From: Photobacterium alginatilyticum
GTDB lineage: Bacteria > Pseudomonadota > Gammaproteobacteria > Enterobacterales > Vibrionaceae
Direction: 5' to 3'
DNA length: 64,000 nucleotides
Assembly (NCBI RefSeq): GCF_009910675.1
Contig: NZ_RSEJ01000030.1
Span: 1-64,000 of the forward strand
Both the position numbers and the translations under genes were made by a program. This document shows positions 8,680-17,702 of this stretch, in pieces. The notes below the pieces were generated by a model. That model worked only from the letters and a program-made list of their open reading frames with translations. It was not told the origin of the DNA and did not search any database. Every line of letters begins with the position of its first letter. The first letter of the stretch is position 1.

Positions 8680-10014
8680 TTAACGCTGAAATGGATAAAC
8701 GGCACCGAGCGAGAGGATTTGCGTTAGTTCGTCTAGTGCTGTGCGGGATTCATCAAGTAGTTGCGGATCAGCGAGATCTGCTTCAACCAGGCTATCGCGG
8801 TAATGCGACTCTACCCACAGGTTGAGACGGTTGAACAAGGTCTCATTCATCAAGGTGGAGGGATTCACCGCCTGTTGTTCCTGTTCGTTCAGCACGACAC
8901 GCAAGCGCAAGCATGCCGGGCCGCCACCGTTGGCCATACTTTGTTTCAAATCAAAAATCTGAACCCTGTCGATACCACGTTTTTCCGCCAGCATCTGCTC
9001 GATATACGCCCAGACATTGGGGTTATTGCGGCACTCTTCAGGGAGTACCAGCAAGGTTTCGCCCGAGGGCAAGGCAAGTAACTGCGAGTTAAACAGATAG
9101 CTGGTTACGGCATCATCAACCGATACGGCACTGGTCGGCACTTCAATGATATTGAAGTTGCCTGACATTTTCTGGGTAAGCTCGTCATAAACCGCTTGCT
9201 GATTCAAAAAAGCCTGCTCATGACAGAACAGAATATCCTTGTTACCTACCGCAATCACATCGTTATGAAAGACGCCCTGATCAATCACTGCCGGATTTTG
9301 CTGGGCAATCACCACGTCATCACCTGCAAGCTGGTGCAGTCGCGCTACCGCCTCGCAGGCTTCAAAAGTGTGTCGGGCCGGGAACTTCACCGGCGCTGGG
9401 TGGCGGCTGTCAAAGGCATGGCGACCATATACGAAAAACTCAATACCCCGCTCGTCGTACTGATGACAAAAGCGAGTATGGTTCGCTGCACCTTCATCGC
9501 CAAAATGCTCGACGGCAGGCAAGGCAGAATGGTGGACAAAATGCTCAGGCGAGGAAAATGTTGCCTTCAGGATCCGGCCTGTCACCTCGTGTTCAATCGA
9601 ACGGTGAAATTTGTTGGTTAAGTTGGCTGGCGTAAAATGAATCTTGTCGTCAGCCGTATCCGCCGATGGCGATACCGTTGCCGCATTGGCCGTCCACATA
9701 CTTGAAGCTGAACAACAGGCAGCAAGCACCTTCGGCGCCTGTTTCGCCGCCTGCTCAATCACCGCTTTATCACTACCGGTAAAACCAAGCTGACGCAGGG
9801 TCTTTACGTCCGGGCGTTCCTGCGGTGCCAGCACCCCTTGAATCATCCCCATGTCAGACAGGGCTTTCATCTTTGCCAGCCCCTGTTTAGCGGCCTGCTT
9901 GGGGTTCGACGGCGCAGCCTGATTTTTAGCCGAAGCGACATTACCAAACGACAACCCGCTGTAGTTATGAGTTAGCCCTACCAACCCATCGAAATTTGCT
10001 TCAAGTGCTTTCAT
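8680..10014 (-). CDS. astB: N-succinylarginine dihydrolase
   Basis: This enzyme converts N2-succinylarginine to succinylornithine, CO2 and two ammonia molecules. It is step two of the arginine succinyltransferase (AST) catabolic pathway in the cytoplasm. The protein aligns along its length with E. coli AstB: NFDGLVGLTHNYSGLSFGN at the start, DQGVFHNDVIAV with the catalytic His near residue 250, GGGPACLRLRVVL with the catalytic Cys near 366, and the C-terminal LGAVYPFQR. I chose the ATG at 10014, which has GGA six bases upstream and matches the E. coli start. An in-frame GTG eight codons earlier is possible. The other ast genes are not in this window, so it stands alone. Confidence 0.96.
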   Translation of the reverse strand: MKALEANFDGLVGLTHNYSGLSFGNVASAKNQAAPSNPKQAAKQGLAKMKALSDMGMIQGVLAPQERPDVKTLRQLGFTGSDKAVIEQAAKQAPKVLAACCSASSMWTANAATVSPSADTADDKIHFTPANLTNKFHRSIEHEVTGRILKATFSSPEHFVHHSALPAVEHFGDEGAANHTRFCHQYDERGIEFFVYGRHAFDSRHPAPVKFPARHTFEACEAVARLHQLAGDDVVIAQQNPAVIDQGVFHNDVIAVGNKDILFCHEQAFLNQQAVYDELTQKMSGNFNIIEVPTSAVSVDDAVTSYLFNSQLLALPSGETLLVLPEECRNNPNVWAYIEQMLAEKRGIDRVQIFDLKQSMANGGGPACLRLRVVLNEQEQQAVNPSTLMNETLFNRLNLWVESHYRDSLVEADLADPQLLDESRTALDELTQILSLGAVYPFQR

Positions 10015-10390
10015 AGACATTCCATGTTTGTGTACCACCCCTTAAAGATAACAAAGCATTTACAATCACAACAAGTGTGGTACAAACCGCTAGCTGTAAT
10101 AGAATCATTAGATATAAACACCAAAACTGAGCATGACTATTCAACTTACCTGACAGTCCAGCAATCACGCCCATGGTAGATATGTCTCCACAAGTACCGA
10201 CACTCAGGCGGTTCGATTCTGTTCGTCACTTGTTTTTGCCCTATTCAGTCACATTAAGCCAAACTCAAAATACATAATTACTCAGCCTATAAACTGAAAA
10301 AGCCAGCCGATGAATGGCTGACTTTTTTTCATTCTGTGTGCCAGATCAGGCTTATTGGTCATAAATCAGCCTTTTCTTGATTGATAAAAG
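10015..10390. other. Gene-free stretch between astB and the tautomerase-like gene
   Basis: These 376 bases contain the astB promoter region and, near 10303-10330, the terminator of the upstream minus-strand gene. No further ORF or RNA gene was recognised. Confidence 0.5.
10301..10329. terminator. Rho-independent terminator
   Basis: CAGCC (10304-10308) and GGCTG (10316-10320) form a short stem around 7 bases, followed by ACTTTTTTTC on the plus strand and GCTTTTTC on the minus strand. The useful direction is minus, ending the tautomerase-like gene. Confidence 0.6.
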
Positions 10391-10777
10391 CTACATATCC
10401 CACTCAACAATATGCCCTTCGTCATAAACTCCATCGCTATAGGCCGGTGTAAAGTTAATGAAAATGTTGTTTTTAGCGATTGGAACCTGCTCGGCTATGG
10501 TATGAGCTATCAGCTCAAGCATCGAGGCTATCTGCTCTTCGGTGTTAAAGTTGGGCGCAATCAGATCAATGAGCAGAGGGTGTGTATTGATCGGCTGGTT
10601 GGCTGCAACTTTCCCATGGTGGGAATAGTGTGATTGGGCAAGGTACTCCCAAGTCACCATGATATGCTGCTGCTCAATATTGGCAGCATCAGAAATTGCC
10701 TGGGACAGCGCACTAATAACCTGTGGCACAGGGACTTCATGATCAAACGGCAATGATTTGATTCTTACTAATGGCAT
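10391..10777 (-). CDS. Tautomerase/MIF superfamily-like protein
   Basis: This 128-residue cytoplasmic protein starts MPLVRIKSL. After Met removal Pro would be N-terminal, the hallmark catalytic residue of the 4-oxalocrotonate tautomerase/MIF superfamily. The length and the beta-alpha-beta pattern (a strand, then helix VPQVISALSQAISDAANI, then strand MVTWEYL) fit one or two tautomerase-like units. The C-terminal VYDEGHIVEWDM is distinctive. No neighbour hints at a substrate. Assignment rests on the N-terminus and fold pattern only. Confidence 0.55.
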   Translation of the reverse strand: MPLVRIKSLPFDHEVPVPQVISALSQAISDAANIEQQHIMVTWEYLAQSHYSHHGKVAANQPINTHPLLIDLIAPNFNTEEQIASMLELIAHTIAEQVPIAKNNIFINFTPAYSDGVYDEGHIVEWDM

Positions 10778-10927
10778 AACCTACCCTCATCGAAACCGAT
10801 ATCCTCCCCCGAAACTCTCAGGTGAGACATTGATAAGTAACTAAGTTAAAAGCCTAGCGAAGGTCAGCGTTAAGACGCTATCTCAAAGTTGAGACAACCA
10901 TAAAAAAATACTATAAGCCCCATAAAA

Positions 10928-10952
10928 AAACACCTGCTCGTTGCAGGTGTTT
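10928..10952 (-). terminator. Terminator of the CDF transporter gene
   Basis: AAACACCTGC (10928-10937) pairs with GCAGGTGTTT (10943-10952) around a 5-base loop. On the minus strand the stem is followed by a run of T, just past the stop codon at 10996. Confidence 0.85.
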
Positions 10953-10995
10953 ACCTCTGTATATACCTTTGCGCCTCTAGGCGAATGCTGCCGGC

Positions 10996-11919
10996 TTAAT
11001 CACATTGCTTGTTTTCACAGCAGGGGTTGATCACCCGCTCAGCACAGGTATAAGGCTCAATATGAATAATTACATCAACAACCTCATCAATTTGCTTGAG
11101 GATGTGTGACTTGAAGTTCTCGCTAATCGTGTGAGCATGATCAACACTCATGGATGGGTCCACCAACAGGTGAAAATCCAGCAAAATCGTGCTTCCCGTG
11201 CGACGGCTTCGAATTGCATGCACTTCACGGATATCGGGATCAGACTCAGCATAGCTCTGAATCTTATCTTCTATCTCACTATCAGCTTCGGCCTCTGTCA
11301 GTTCCAGCAACGCCGGCCAAAGTATCTCAAAGGCAGCTTTCAAGATCATCGCAGTGACAATCAGTGCCGCCACCTGGTCCAGATAATGCAGATCCGGGAA
11401 AAAGAGATTAGCAATTACAGCTACAGCAACCGGCAGCGAACTGAGCGCATCGGAACGATGGTGCCATGCATTGGCGTGCAAGGCCCGGCTATTGATCCTT
11501 TTGGCCTGGATGAGCGTCCAGCGATACAGAACCTCTTTAACCAAGATGGAAGCCAATGCGGCAACAAATGCCAGCATTCCCGGCTTGGTGGTTGAATCAT
11601 GGCCCAATGAGCTAATCGAATCCCAGCCTATTCCCAAACCAACAAAAGCCAGCAACACACCAATAAAAATATTTGTTAACGTTTCAAAGCGGCCATGTCC
11701 ATACGGATGGCCTTTATCCGCCGGAGCCGTCCAGTAGCGGGAGCCAATAAGGATAGCCGTGTCGGTAACCAGATCCGAAAAACTATGGACGCCATCCGCC
11801 ACCAGCGCCTGGCTACCAGTTATCTTACCCACTGTTATTTTCAATACGGCCAAGCCGACGTTAGCGATCGAGCCAACCCATGTGGCCTTCTGAATAACTT
11901 TTACCGGGGTCTCTGACAT
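10996..11919 (-). CDS. Cation diffusion facilitator (CDF) metal exporter
   Basis: This is a 307-residue inner-membrane antiporter of the CDF family, expected to export a divalent metal such as Zn, Fe or Mn in exchange for protons. It has six predicted membrane segments. The metal sites of TM2 and TM5 are DGVHSFSD (Asp42, His45, Asp49) and HHRSD (His154, Asp157). A C-terminal cytoplasmic domain follows (about residues 210-300). The tail is unusual: CAERVINPCCENKQCD carries four Cys, which could be an extra metal or redox site. The DGVHS and HHRSD pattern is closer to MamM/Mn-type CDFs than to E. coli FieF, so I give no symbol. Confidence 0.9.
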   Translation of the reverse strand: MSETPVKVIQKATWVGSIANVGLAVLKITVGKITGSQALVADGVHSFSDLVTDTAILIGSRYWTAPADKGHPYGHGRFETLTNIFIGVLLAFVGLGIGWDSISSLGHDSTTKPGMLAFVAALASILVKEVLYRWTLIQAKRINSRALHANAWHHRSDALSSLPVAVAVIANLFFPDLHYLDQVAALIVTAMILKAAFEILWPALLELTEAEADSEIEDKIQSYAESDPDIREVHAIRSRRTGSTILLDFHLLVDPSMSVDHAHTISENFKSHILKQIDEVVDVIIHIEPYTCAERVINPCCENKQCD

Positions 11920-12162
11920 GACTTTATCTCGTTATGGAACAGCCAATTATGATACCTGAATTCTGATCGAATCATGAACAATATTGGCAGCTGGCATCAA
12001 GGCATTGGCTTTTTGTACGCAACACAGTCCTTATCAGCATTTTATTCTATCAGTTACACTTAACTAACGGTAACCGGCACTACCTTCATCTAAGTCCTTC
12101 CAGCGGTTCGTCTAATCTGGTGATTTTCTTGTCTGATAGCGCTAATTTAATGAGTTTCAGCT

Positions 12163-12351
12163 ATGTGCAAATCATTGGTCACTGCAATTACGGGTTTATA
12201 TTTGATTGGTTGCACAACCACATCGACCTCCCCCGCTTTCGACGACGCTTCAGCCCGGCAATTTCGTCAACAGCAGATGGAGTTATATCGGACGATGGAT
12301 ATGATGCCTCGTCCTCAGCCAATTATTATTTTAAGACCGAATAAAGCCTAA
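12163..12351 (+). CDS. Putative small lipoprotein
   Basis: This is a 62-residue ORF with a plausible lipoprotein signal, MCKSLVTAITGLYLIGC, with lipobox LIGC. It is followed by a Thr/Ser-rich start and a Gln/Arg/Met-rich helix. Its ribosome binding site is weak. Another frame is open across the same bases but lacks any recognisable feature. Function unknown; the call rests on the lipobox. Confidence 0.5.
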   Translation: MCKSLVTAITGLYLIGCTTTSTSPAFDDASARQFRQQQMELYRTMDMMPRPQPIIILRPNKA

Positions 12352-12804
12352 GATACAGTCGAATAATTGACGCTATTATATTCAGCGTCAAATTTCCCAC
12401 TAATTACTGCTAATTCACTTTTATATTTCATTAGTAACAAATTATCTTCTAATATAAATGGCAACAAATTGCATACCTAAACCAATAAGCACTTAGTTTA
12501 ATAACGAGCAAGGTTAATATCCAAAATCGATTTTTTGATATTAATAAATATATTTAAATGATAGATCTTAATACTTAATAACAATTTATCTATATTGCTA
12601 TTTGGTATATTTGTGTATTGTTTTATTAGTGGTTCGTCACTGAAGGTAGGATATGGGATATTTGTACTTAGTCGTTTTCATTTAAAACACTACAAAGATC
12701 ACATTACTTGAATAAAGCTACTGAATTCAAATTGAAAAATCCTGTCTTCCTCCCATAATAGACACATCAATACAAAGATATTGATATTGACAAAAAGGAC
12801 TTTT
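12352..12804. other. AT-rich gene-free stretch
   Basis: These 453 bases are clearly more AT-rich than their surroundings, with several TATA-like runs. They likely hold the promoter for the gene at 12805. The spacer has no ORF with a ribosome binding site and no strong hairpin. Confidence 0.5.
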
Positions 12805-13092
12805 ATGAGACATATCGCCGATTTTATCGAGCAACTTGAAAGGGGCGATGACCCTTTCAATATCTGGGTATATTCCAGTAAAGGTCATTATAGTCAATTT
12901 AGCAATCAAGGTAATAAGCAACATAAACCAAACCTCTACAAAGCACTGGATCAGCATCTTCAAATCGTTGTTGAAATGAATAATGATGCAAATGATGATG
13001 CATACTTGCTGCTTCCAGAGGTTCATGCGGTTGTTCCTGTAGCATTCCGTGAAGGCCAAGTTTACTCACTGACAAGACCTACTGCTGCGTAA
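12805..13092 (+). CDS. Conserved-looking hypothetical protein
   Basis: This is a 95-residue soluble protein with no family I recognise. I chose the ATG at 12805 because AAGGA lies five bases upstream; a TTG 24 bases earlier is open but unsupported. The sequence starts MRHIADFIEQLERGDDPFNI, has a mixed alpha/beta pattern and no membrane segment or cysteine. A perfect terminator hairpin follows about 100 bases downstream, which supports a real monocistronic gene. Confidence 0.6.
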   Translation: MRHIADFIEQLERGDDPFNIWVYSSKGHYSQFSNQGNKQHKPNLYKALDQHLQIVVEMNNDANDDAYLLLPEVHAVVPVAFREGQVYSLTRPTAA

Positions 13093-13192
13093 GCATCAGT
13101 TGCATAATATAAATATCGGTATCAACAATGATTAAGAAAAAAATCAGGCTAGGTTTATTTCTTCATTTCCGGTAGGAATATTGAGCAGAATA

Positions 13193-13219
13193 AAAACAGA
13201 CCCTCGGGTCTGTTTTTTT
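13193..13219 (+). terminator. Rho-independent terminator
   Basis: AAAACAGACCC (13193-13203) and GGGTCTGTTTT (13206-13216) form a long perfect stem followed by T residues. It ends the plus-strand gene 12805-13092 and also lies just past the end of the minus-strand lipoprotein gene at 13255. Confidence 0.85.
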
Positions 13220-13254
13220 CTTTATTATCAGCTAAGAATAATTGCTGTCCCAAA

Positions 13255-13590
13255 TTAGTAACTACCCTGTGCCGGAACACTTGAGATCTTCGACGTTGGC
13301 ATTATTCTTCGGACACCGTCCTTGCAAGCCGCATTGCCATCATCCCAACCTTCGTTAAACCGCGTATCACTGTTATCTAGCGTAATGTCTTTCAGGTAAT
13401 CCATGTCAGGCTGCCCTTTTAAATTCAATGCACTCTCGCAGCCTTGGTTATAACCGTAATGATAAATACTGTCATACTCGACACTACTTACATACTCATC
13501 AGGAAACAGCTGGTAATTCTCAATCTCCGAGCTGCTACACCCCATTACGCCAAGTGCCACTATTGCGATTACCGTCAGTTTATAGTTCAT
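13255..13590 (-). CDS. Small lipoprotein of unknown function
   Basis: This is a 111-residue lipoprotein. MNYKLTVIAIVALGVMGC has a lipobox VMGC followed by Ser-Ser-Ser, which favours outer-membrane sorting. The mature part contains two Cys (NQGCESAL and NAACKDGV) spaced about 37 residues apart that could form a disulfide. It also has YHYGYNQGCES and FNEGWDDGNAACKDG, which look like two related half-repeats of the form GxxxGCxxA. No known family was recognised. Confidence 0.7.
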   Translation of the reverse strand: MNYKLTVIAIVALGVMGCSSSEIENYQLFPDEYVSSVEYDSIYHYGYNQGCESALNLKGQPDMDYLKDITLDNSDTRFNEGWDDGNAACKDGVRRIMPTSKISSVPAQGSY

Positions 13591-13670
13591 GGTGATTCTG
13601 GCTCCTTACATCTGCCTAATACAAAAGCAACCCCAAAATGCTGGTCTCACTCTGAATCTGCATATTGAAG

Positions 13671-13683
13671 TAGTTTGGGTATA
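13671..13683. repeat. Copy of a TATACCCAA-type dispersed repeat
   Basis: TAGTTTGGGTATA is the reverse complement of TATACCCAAACTA, also found at 15675, with related copies at 3710, 25480 and 42759. This copy extends on its outer side as CTTCAATATGCAGA, read on the minus strand. Confidence 0.6.
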
Positions 13684-13713
13684 ACATTAGTCTAGACAAA
13701 GACTTGAGCTCGT

Positions 13714-14382
13714 ATGGAATCATTTAAGGTTATCGCTGTGACTGAACTTCAACTCGAACAATTCGAACACCAACTGAAAGACTATGTTGTACAACAAATG
13801 ACCACAGATCCGGCCCATGATCTCAGCCATATTGAACGTGTTGTTGCGGCAGCGAAGTCATTCGCCATCACCGAAAATGCCAAGCCGGAAGTGGTTATCC
13901 CGGCAGCTTGGCTTCATGATTGCGTATCTCTGCCCAAAAACCACCCAGAGCGGCACAACAGCTCTAAACTTGCCGGCATTGAAGCAATCCGCGTCTTGGC
14001 CGAGATAAACTATCCGGTTATCTTCTTTGATGAAATTAAACATGCCATTGAAGCCCATAGCTACAGCGCCAATATCGTCCCCCGAACAATAGAAGCTGCA
14101 ATCGTCCAGGATGCCGATCGCATTGATGCCCTCGGTGCCATTGGCATCGCACGCTGTATCCAGGTTGGCAGCTCATTCAAGTCTCGCCTTTACTCCGATG
14201 ACGACCCGTTTTGCCAGCAGCGTGAGTACAACGACCGGGCATTCTGTGTCGACCATTTCTATAACAAGCTATTCAAGCTGGAGAATACAATGAACACGGA
14301 AGCAGGAAGAAGAGAAGCGCACACACGAACGGCTTACATGAAAGGATTTTTAGCCCAGCTACAAGATGAGATCGGACTATAA
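13714..14382 (+). CDS. HD-domain phosphohydrolase (YedJ-like)
   Basis: This 222-residue metal-dependent phosphohydrolase is a clear homologue of E. coli YedJ. The HD metal ligands are visible: HDLSHIERV, AAWLHDCVSLPKNHP, IEAHSYSANI and QDADRIDALGAIGIAR. The second half, DDPFCQQREYNDRAFCVDHF, also matches YedJ. The substrate is unknown; HD proteins of this size often act on nucleotides. It has its own terminator and is flanked by minus-strand genes. Confidence 0.88.
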   Translation: MESFKVIAVTELQLEQFEHQLKDYVVQQMTTDPAHDLSHIERVVAAAKSFAITENAKPEVVIPAAWLHDCVSLPKNHPERHNSSKLAGIEAIRVLAEINYPVIFFDEIKHAIEAHSYSANIVPRTIEAAIVQDADRIDALGAIGIARCIQVGSSFKSRLYSDDDPFCQQREYNDRAFCVDHFYNKLFKLENTMNTEAGRREAHTRTAYMKGFLAQLQDEIGL

Positions 14383-14404
14383 AACGCCCCTGCTCTATAC
14401 GCAA

Positions 14405-14426
14405 ACAGGCCGCAATAGCGGCCTGT
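14405..14426. terminator. Bidirectional hairpin between convergent genes
   Basis: ACAGGCCGC (14405-14413) and GCGGCCTGT (14418-14426) form a perfect 9-base stem with a 4-base loop between the YedJ-like gene and metC. Confidence 0.75.
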
Positions 14427-14454
14427 CTGATATAGCTTTGTTACTCTAGCAGCA

Positions 14455-15642
14455 CTAGCTATTCAACACGGCATTGAAGCGCTCAAACCCTTTTTCCAAG
14501 TCACGAATTAGATCGTCACAGTCTTCCAGGCCGATATGCAGGCGTAACATTGGTCCGGCAAAGTCTTTTTTCTTGGCGGTACGGATCGTGTTGATATTCT
14601 CATTGGCCAAGATCAGGCTTTCAAAACCGCCCCAGGAATAGCCCATGCTAAAATGCTCCATCCCGTCCAGCAGTGCTGTTAGCGCCTCGGTATTTCCGCG
14701 GTTCAGCACCAACGAAAAGAGGCCATTACAACCTTTGAAATCACGTTGGTAGAATTCGTGTCCTTCACAGCTTTCCAACGCAGGGTGGCGGACATGATCG
14801 ACTTCTTCACGCTCTACCAGCCATTTGGCAATTTTCAGGCTATTCTGTTCATGCTGTTTCAGGCGGACACCTAACGTACGCAATCCGCGCATTGCAAGAT
14901 AGACATCATCGGGAGACGTACACTGGCCCATCAGATAGCTACTTTCACGTAGCTGATCCCAGCAGCGTTCATTAGCCGTAGCCGTACCGAGCATGACATC
15001 AGAGTGGCCGACAATGTACTTAGTTGCGGCCTGAATCGAAATATCAACACCGTGCTCAAAAGGCTGGAAATTAATGGGAGAGGCCCAGGTATTATCCAGC
15101 ATCACGACAAGATCATGCTCATGGGCAATGCGTGCCAAGGTCGGCACATCCTGTACTTCCATGGTGATTGAGCACGGAGACTCAAGAAATAGTACAGTGG
15201 TGTTTGGACGGATCAAATCCCGGATCCCCTCACCAATCATCGGATCATAATAGGTTGTCTCAACACCCATTTTATCCAGCATCTTATCGCAGAAATCTCG
15301 GGTTGGCTCATACACCCCATCAACCATCAGGATATGGTCGCCCGCTTTAACAAAGGACAGGATTGCATTCGATATTGCTGCTGTACCACATGGATACAGT
15401 GCACAACCTACTCCCCCCTCCAACTCAACCATGGCTTCTTGAAAGGCAAAGTGGGTATTGGTTCCACGGCGGCCGTAAAATAGTTCTTTATTAGCGCGGT
15501 TTGCCGTCGCATGCTTCATCTCAGCAACAGAGTCGAAAACAATGGTCGAAGCTCGGCTCACTGGCGGGTTAACCAAATGCTGGGTCCACTTCTTGGTGCG
15601 CCCAGCGGTCACAATTTTAGTATCTAACTCTTTCTTTCCCAT
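14455..15642 (-). CDS. metC: Cystathionine beta-lyase
   Basis: This 395-residue PLP enzyme of the Cys/Met metabolism family splits cystathionine to homocysteine, pyruvate and ammonia in methionine biosynthesis. The PLP lysine lies in AATKYIVGHSD, with VMLDNTWASP upstream and the FSMGYSWGGFESL signature near the C-terminus, which is typical of MetC. Length is normal for the family. It stands alone; no met-box operator was recognised in the short upstream region, which instead carries a 52-base inverted-repeat element (15675-15726). Confidence 0.93.
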   Translation of the reverse strand: MGKKELDTKIVTAGRTKKWTQHLVNPPVSRASTIVFDSVAEMKHATANRANKELFYGRRGTNTHFAFQEAMVELEGGVGCALYPCGTAAISNAILSFVKAGDHILMVDGVYEPTRDFCDKMLDKMGVETTYYDPMIGEGIRDLIRPNTTVLFLESPCSITMEVQDVPTLARIAHEHDLVVMLDNTWASPINFQPFEHGVDISIQAATKYIVGHSDVMLGTATANERCWDQLRESSYLMGQCTSPDDVYLAMRGLRTLGVRLKQHEQNSLKIAKWLVEREEVDHVRHPALESCEGHEFYQRDFKGCNGLFSLVLNRGNTEALTALLDGMEHFSMGYSWGGFESLILANENINTIRTAKKKDFAGPMLRLHIGLEDCDDLIRDLEKGFERFNAVLNS

Positions 15643-15674
15643 GATCTACCCAAATTTCCTTTTCAAAAGCATTC

Positions 15675-15726
15675 TATACCCAAACTACCTCAAGATAGCC
15701 GTTTCAGCGAGAAATACTTGGGTATA
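15675..15726. repeat. 52-base element with TATACCCAA inverted ends
   Basis: TATACCCAA (15675-15683) and TTGGGTATA (15718-15726) are perfect inverted ends around a 34-base core that includes ACTACCTCAAGATAGCCG. It lies between metC and the upstream minus-strand gene. Single arms of the same sequence occur elsewhere in the window. From memory, similar TATACCCAAACNACTTCAAGATG repeats are common in Vibrio genomes. Confidence 0.65.
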
Positions 15727-15772
15727 TGAAATTAACACAATTGATGAAGGCTTGGGTAGCCGTCGGTTTTCT

Positions 15773-16480
15773 TTACCTTGCCGCGGCATAACGGGGAACG
15801 ACACCCATTTCACGCGTGTGATTCTGTGGGTGGTCTGCAGCAATAAACTCAACAGTGCGGGGATCAATCATTTCCAGGTGAGCACGATAGTTCAGGCATG
15901 CACGCATAATTTCTACGTTATTGGCAACTTTGGCCGTCAGTACCGTTAGCAAAATCGCCTTATAGGCAAAGTGGCGGTGTAAATCGATGGCAACATCCAC
16001 TGAGCAGGGTTTGCCCCCGGTGGGACGCAATACCTGTAGGGCCTGCTTTTTCGGATATAGCTGGAAAACATTATGGTTGATGTTTTTAGCTCGCTTGATC
16101 ATATTGCGAATTTCGCAACGTGAAACGGGACTATAACAGCCATGGCACTCATCACCAGCAGCACTCTTCAGGTACTCATGATGCAGCGGTGAAACTTCAC
16201 CATCCTGGCTTGGCAGGCTGAGGAAAATGATATCTTCATAATCATCACCCAAGGTATGGAAAATACCCCGAGTCTGGGCGACGAAACCTTTGCCCAGCAG
16301 ACAATTGATGGCTTTTAGCCCGGACAGGTACTGGGCCAGTATAGACAGCATTACGGCCTGCATATTCTCGTGATTCTGTACTGCTGGTACCTGGTCTGCT
16401 TCAGGTGACAACAACTCATGCAATTGCGTTTCTACAAATTGAACAATCTGATGGTTTAGCTTCATTTCTGTATCATACAT
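15773..16480 (-). CDS. Hypothetical protein, helix-rich
   Basis: This is a 235-residue soluble protein I do not recognise. A ribosome binding site AAGGGCGA precedes the ATG. Notable stretches are ARTRGIFHTLGDDYEDIIFL-like sequence around residue 70, a Cys-containing loop GDECHGCYSPVSRCEIRNM near 112, and CSVDVAIDLHRHFAYKA near 160. The three close Cys could bind metal. Helical content is high and there is no signal peptide. It lies upstream of metC on the same strand, separated by the repeat element, so an operon is possible but not shown. Confidence 0.65.
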   Translation of the reverse strand: MYDTEMKLNHQIVQFVETQLHELLSPEADQVPAVQNHENMQAVMLSILAQYLSGLKAINCLLGKGFVAQTRGIFHTLGDDYEDIIFLSLPSQDGEVSPLHHEYLKSAAGDECHGCYSPVSRCEIRNMIKRAKNINHNVFQLYPKKQALQVLRPTGGKPCSVDVAIDLHRHFAYKAILLTVLTAKVANNVEIMRACLNYRAHLEMIDPRTVEFIAADHPQNHTREMGVVPRYAAAR

Positions 16481-16799
16481 AATGTCGCCCTTGTCATTTA
16501 TCAGTGTATTAAGTAGGACTCTTCATGCTCACTATTGATAAATGCAATATTAATACCGGTTAATATCTACCTTTATCACTGCCATTTTGAGGATATCTGT
16601 GACAGGAACCTCACTTTGAAAACAAATATTAAAATTATTATCGACAAGTTATTCGCATTTTGCCTGCATAAAAATGAAAAAAAGACAAATTAATTCAAGA
16701 CGTCTCTACTTTAAAACACTTTGATGACCAGAAAACTAGACAAGGCCGCGTACTGCGGCCTTGGAGTATCGGGAGCCATAAAGGCTATTATCAAGCCTG
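16481..16799. other. Gene-free stretch between secF and the upstream gene
   Basis: These 319 bases hold an AT-rich promoter region for the gene at 15773-16480 and, at 16741-16763, a hairpin past the end of secF. Nothing else was recognised. Confidence 0.5.
16741..16763 (-). terminator. Hairpin past the end of secF
   Basis: CAAGGCCGC (16741-16749) and GCGGCCTTG (16755-16763) form a perfect stem with a 5-base loop. The U-run on the minus strand is weak. Confidence 0.6.
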
Positions 16800-17702
16800 T
16801 TACGGCTCATCCGTCAGAGGTTTAGGCATGTAGTGCTCGGCACGCAAACCAAACAGTTCCGGCAATGAGGTACCGACCGAGATCGAAGACCAGGTGCCGG
16901 TAATAATCCCGATAAACAGCGCGACCGCAAACCCTTCCAGCGGCCCGCCACCCAGCAACCACAGGGCACCGACAGTCATCAAGGTGGTACCGGATGTCAC
17001 AAGGGTGCGCGAGAATGTCGCAGCAATCGCTTCGTTGTTAATCGCCTGTATCGGCTTGTCCGGTTTTGCAATGAGTAGCTCGCGGATCCGGTCTGCGATG
17101 ATGATCGAGTCATTGAGTGAATAGCCTAAGATAGCCATCACGGCTGCAAGAACAGTCAGGTTGAACTCCATCTGTGTCGCAGCAAAAAAGCCAAGCACGA
17201 AAATTACATCATGGGCCAGCGCAAACAACGAGCCCGAGGCCAGTCGCCATTCAAAGCGGTAGCTGAGATAGCCCAGGATACACAATACCGCCACCAACAG
17301 CGCCAACCCTCCTTGCTCAGCCAGTTCCTGACCCACTTGCGGTCCAACAATGCTGGTATTCAATACACTGACCTCTGTCGCCAACGGGGCAAGGAGCTGA
17401 ACGATGGATGGCGCTTGTTCATAGGTTTCCGGAACGGCGTAGCGCAGCACCCAACGCCCCTGCTCGCCGGCAGACACAACACTCACCTCCTGGTTCAGGC
17501 CAGCTTGCAGCAATGGCTCAATTTCACTGCTGGTGATTGCCGGATCAAGCTGGATCTCGCTAACAACACCACCGGTAAAATCCAACCCCCAGTTTAATCC
17601 CCGGCTTGCAACCATAAATATCGAAATAACCATCAGCAGAACAGACACGATGCTGGTGAAGTGTCGCCACTTGGTTGCATTTTTTATCATAAGACTCATC
17701 AC
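16800..17702 (-). CDS. secF: Protein translocase subunit SecF (second SecDF set)
   Basis: SecF pairs with SecD in the inner membrane and uses an ion gradient to pull exported proteins out of the Sec channel. The protein has 300 residues. The first membrane segment is followed by GLNWGLDFTGGVVSEIQLD, then a periplasmic domain, then five membrane segments with ALAHDVIFVLGFFAA and GYSLNDSIIIADRIRE. It starts on the base after the secD stop codon. No yajC is present. In Vibrio alginolyticus the second SecDF paralogue is made on demand under control of VemP, and the same gene order is seen here, so this is most likely SecF2. Confidence 0.95.
   Translation of the reverse strand: MMSLMIKNATKWRHFTSIVSVLLMVISIFMVASRGLNWGLDFTGGVVSEIQLDPAITSSEIEPLLQAGLNQEVSVVSAGEQGRWVLRYAVPETYEQAPSIVQLLAPLATEVSVLNTSIVGPQVGQELAEQGGLALLVAVLCILGYLSYRFEWRLASGSLFALAHDVIFVLGFFAATQMEFNLTVLAAVMAILGYSLNDSIIIADRIRELLIAKPDKPIQAINNEAIAATFSRTLVTSGTTLMTVGALWLLGGGPLEGFAVALFIGIITGTWSSISVGTSLPELFGLRAEHYMPKPLTDEP

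Noticed and set aside
10200..10220. tRNA-like TTCGATTC word
   Set aside because: No acceptor stem, anticodon arm or CCA around it.
12120..12344. 74-codon plus-strand ORF
   Set aside because: Overlaps the lipoprotein frame, which has a lipobox; this frame shows no signal or known pattern.
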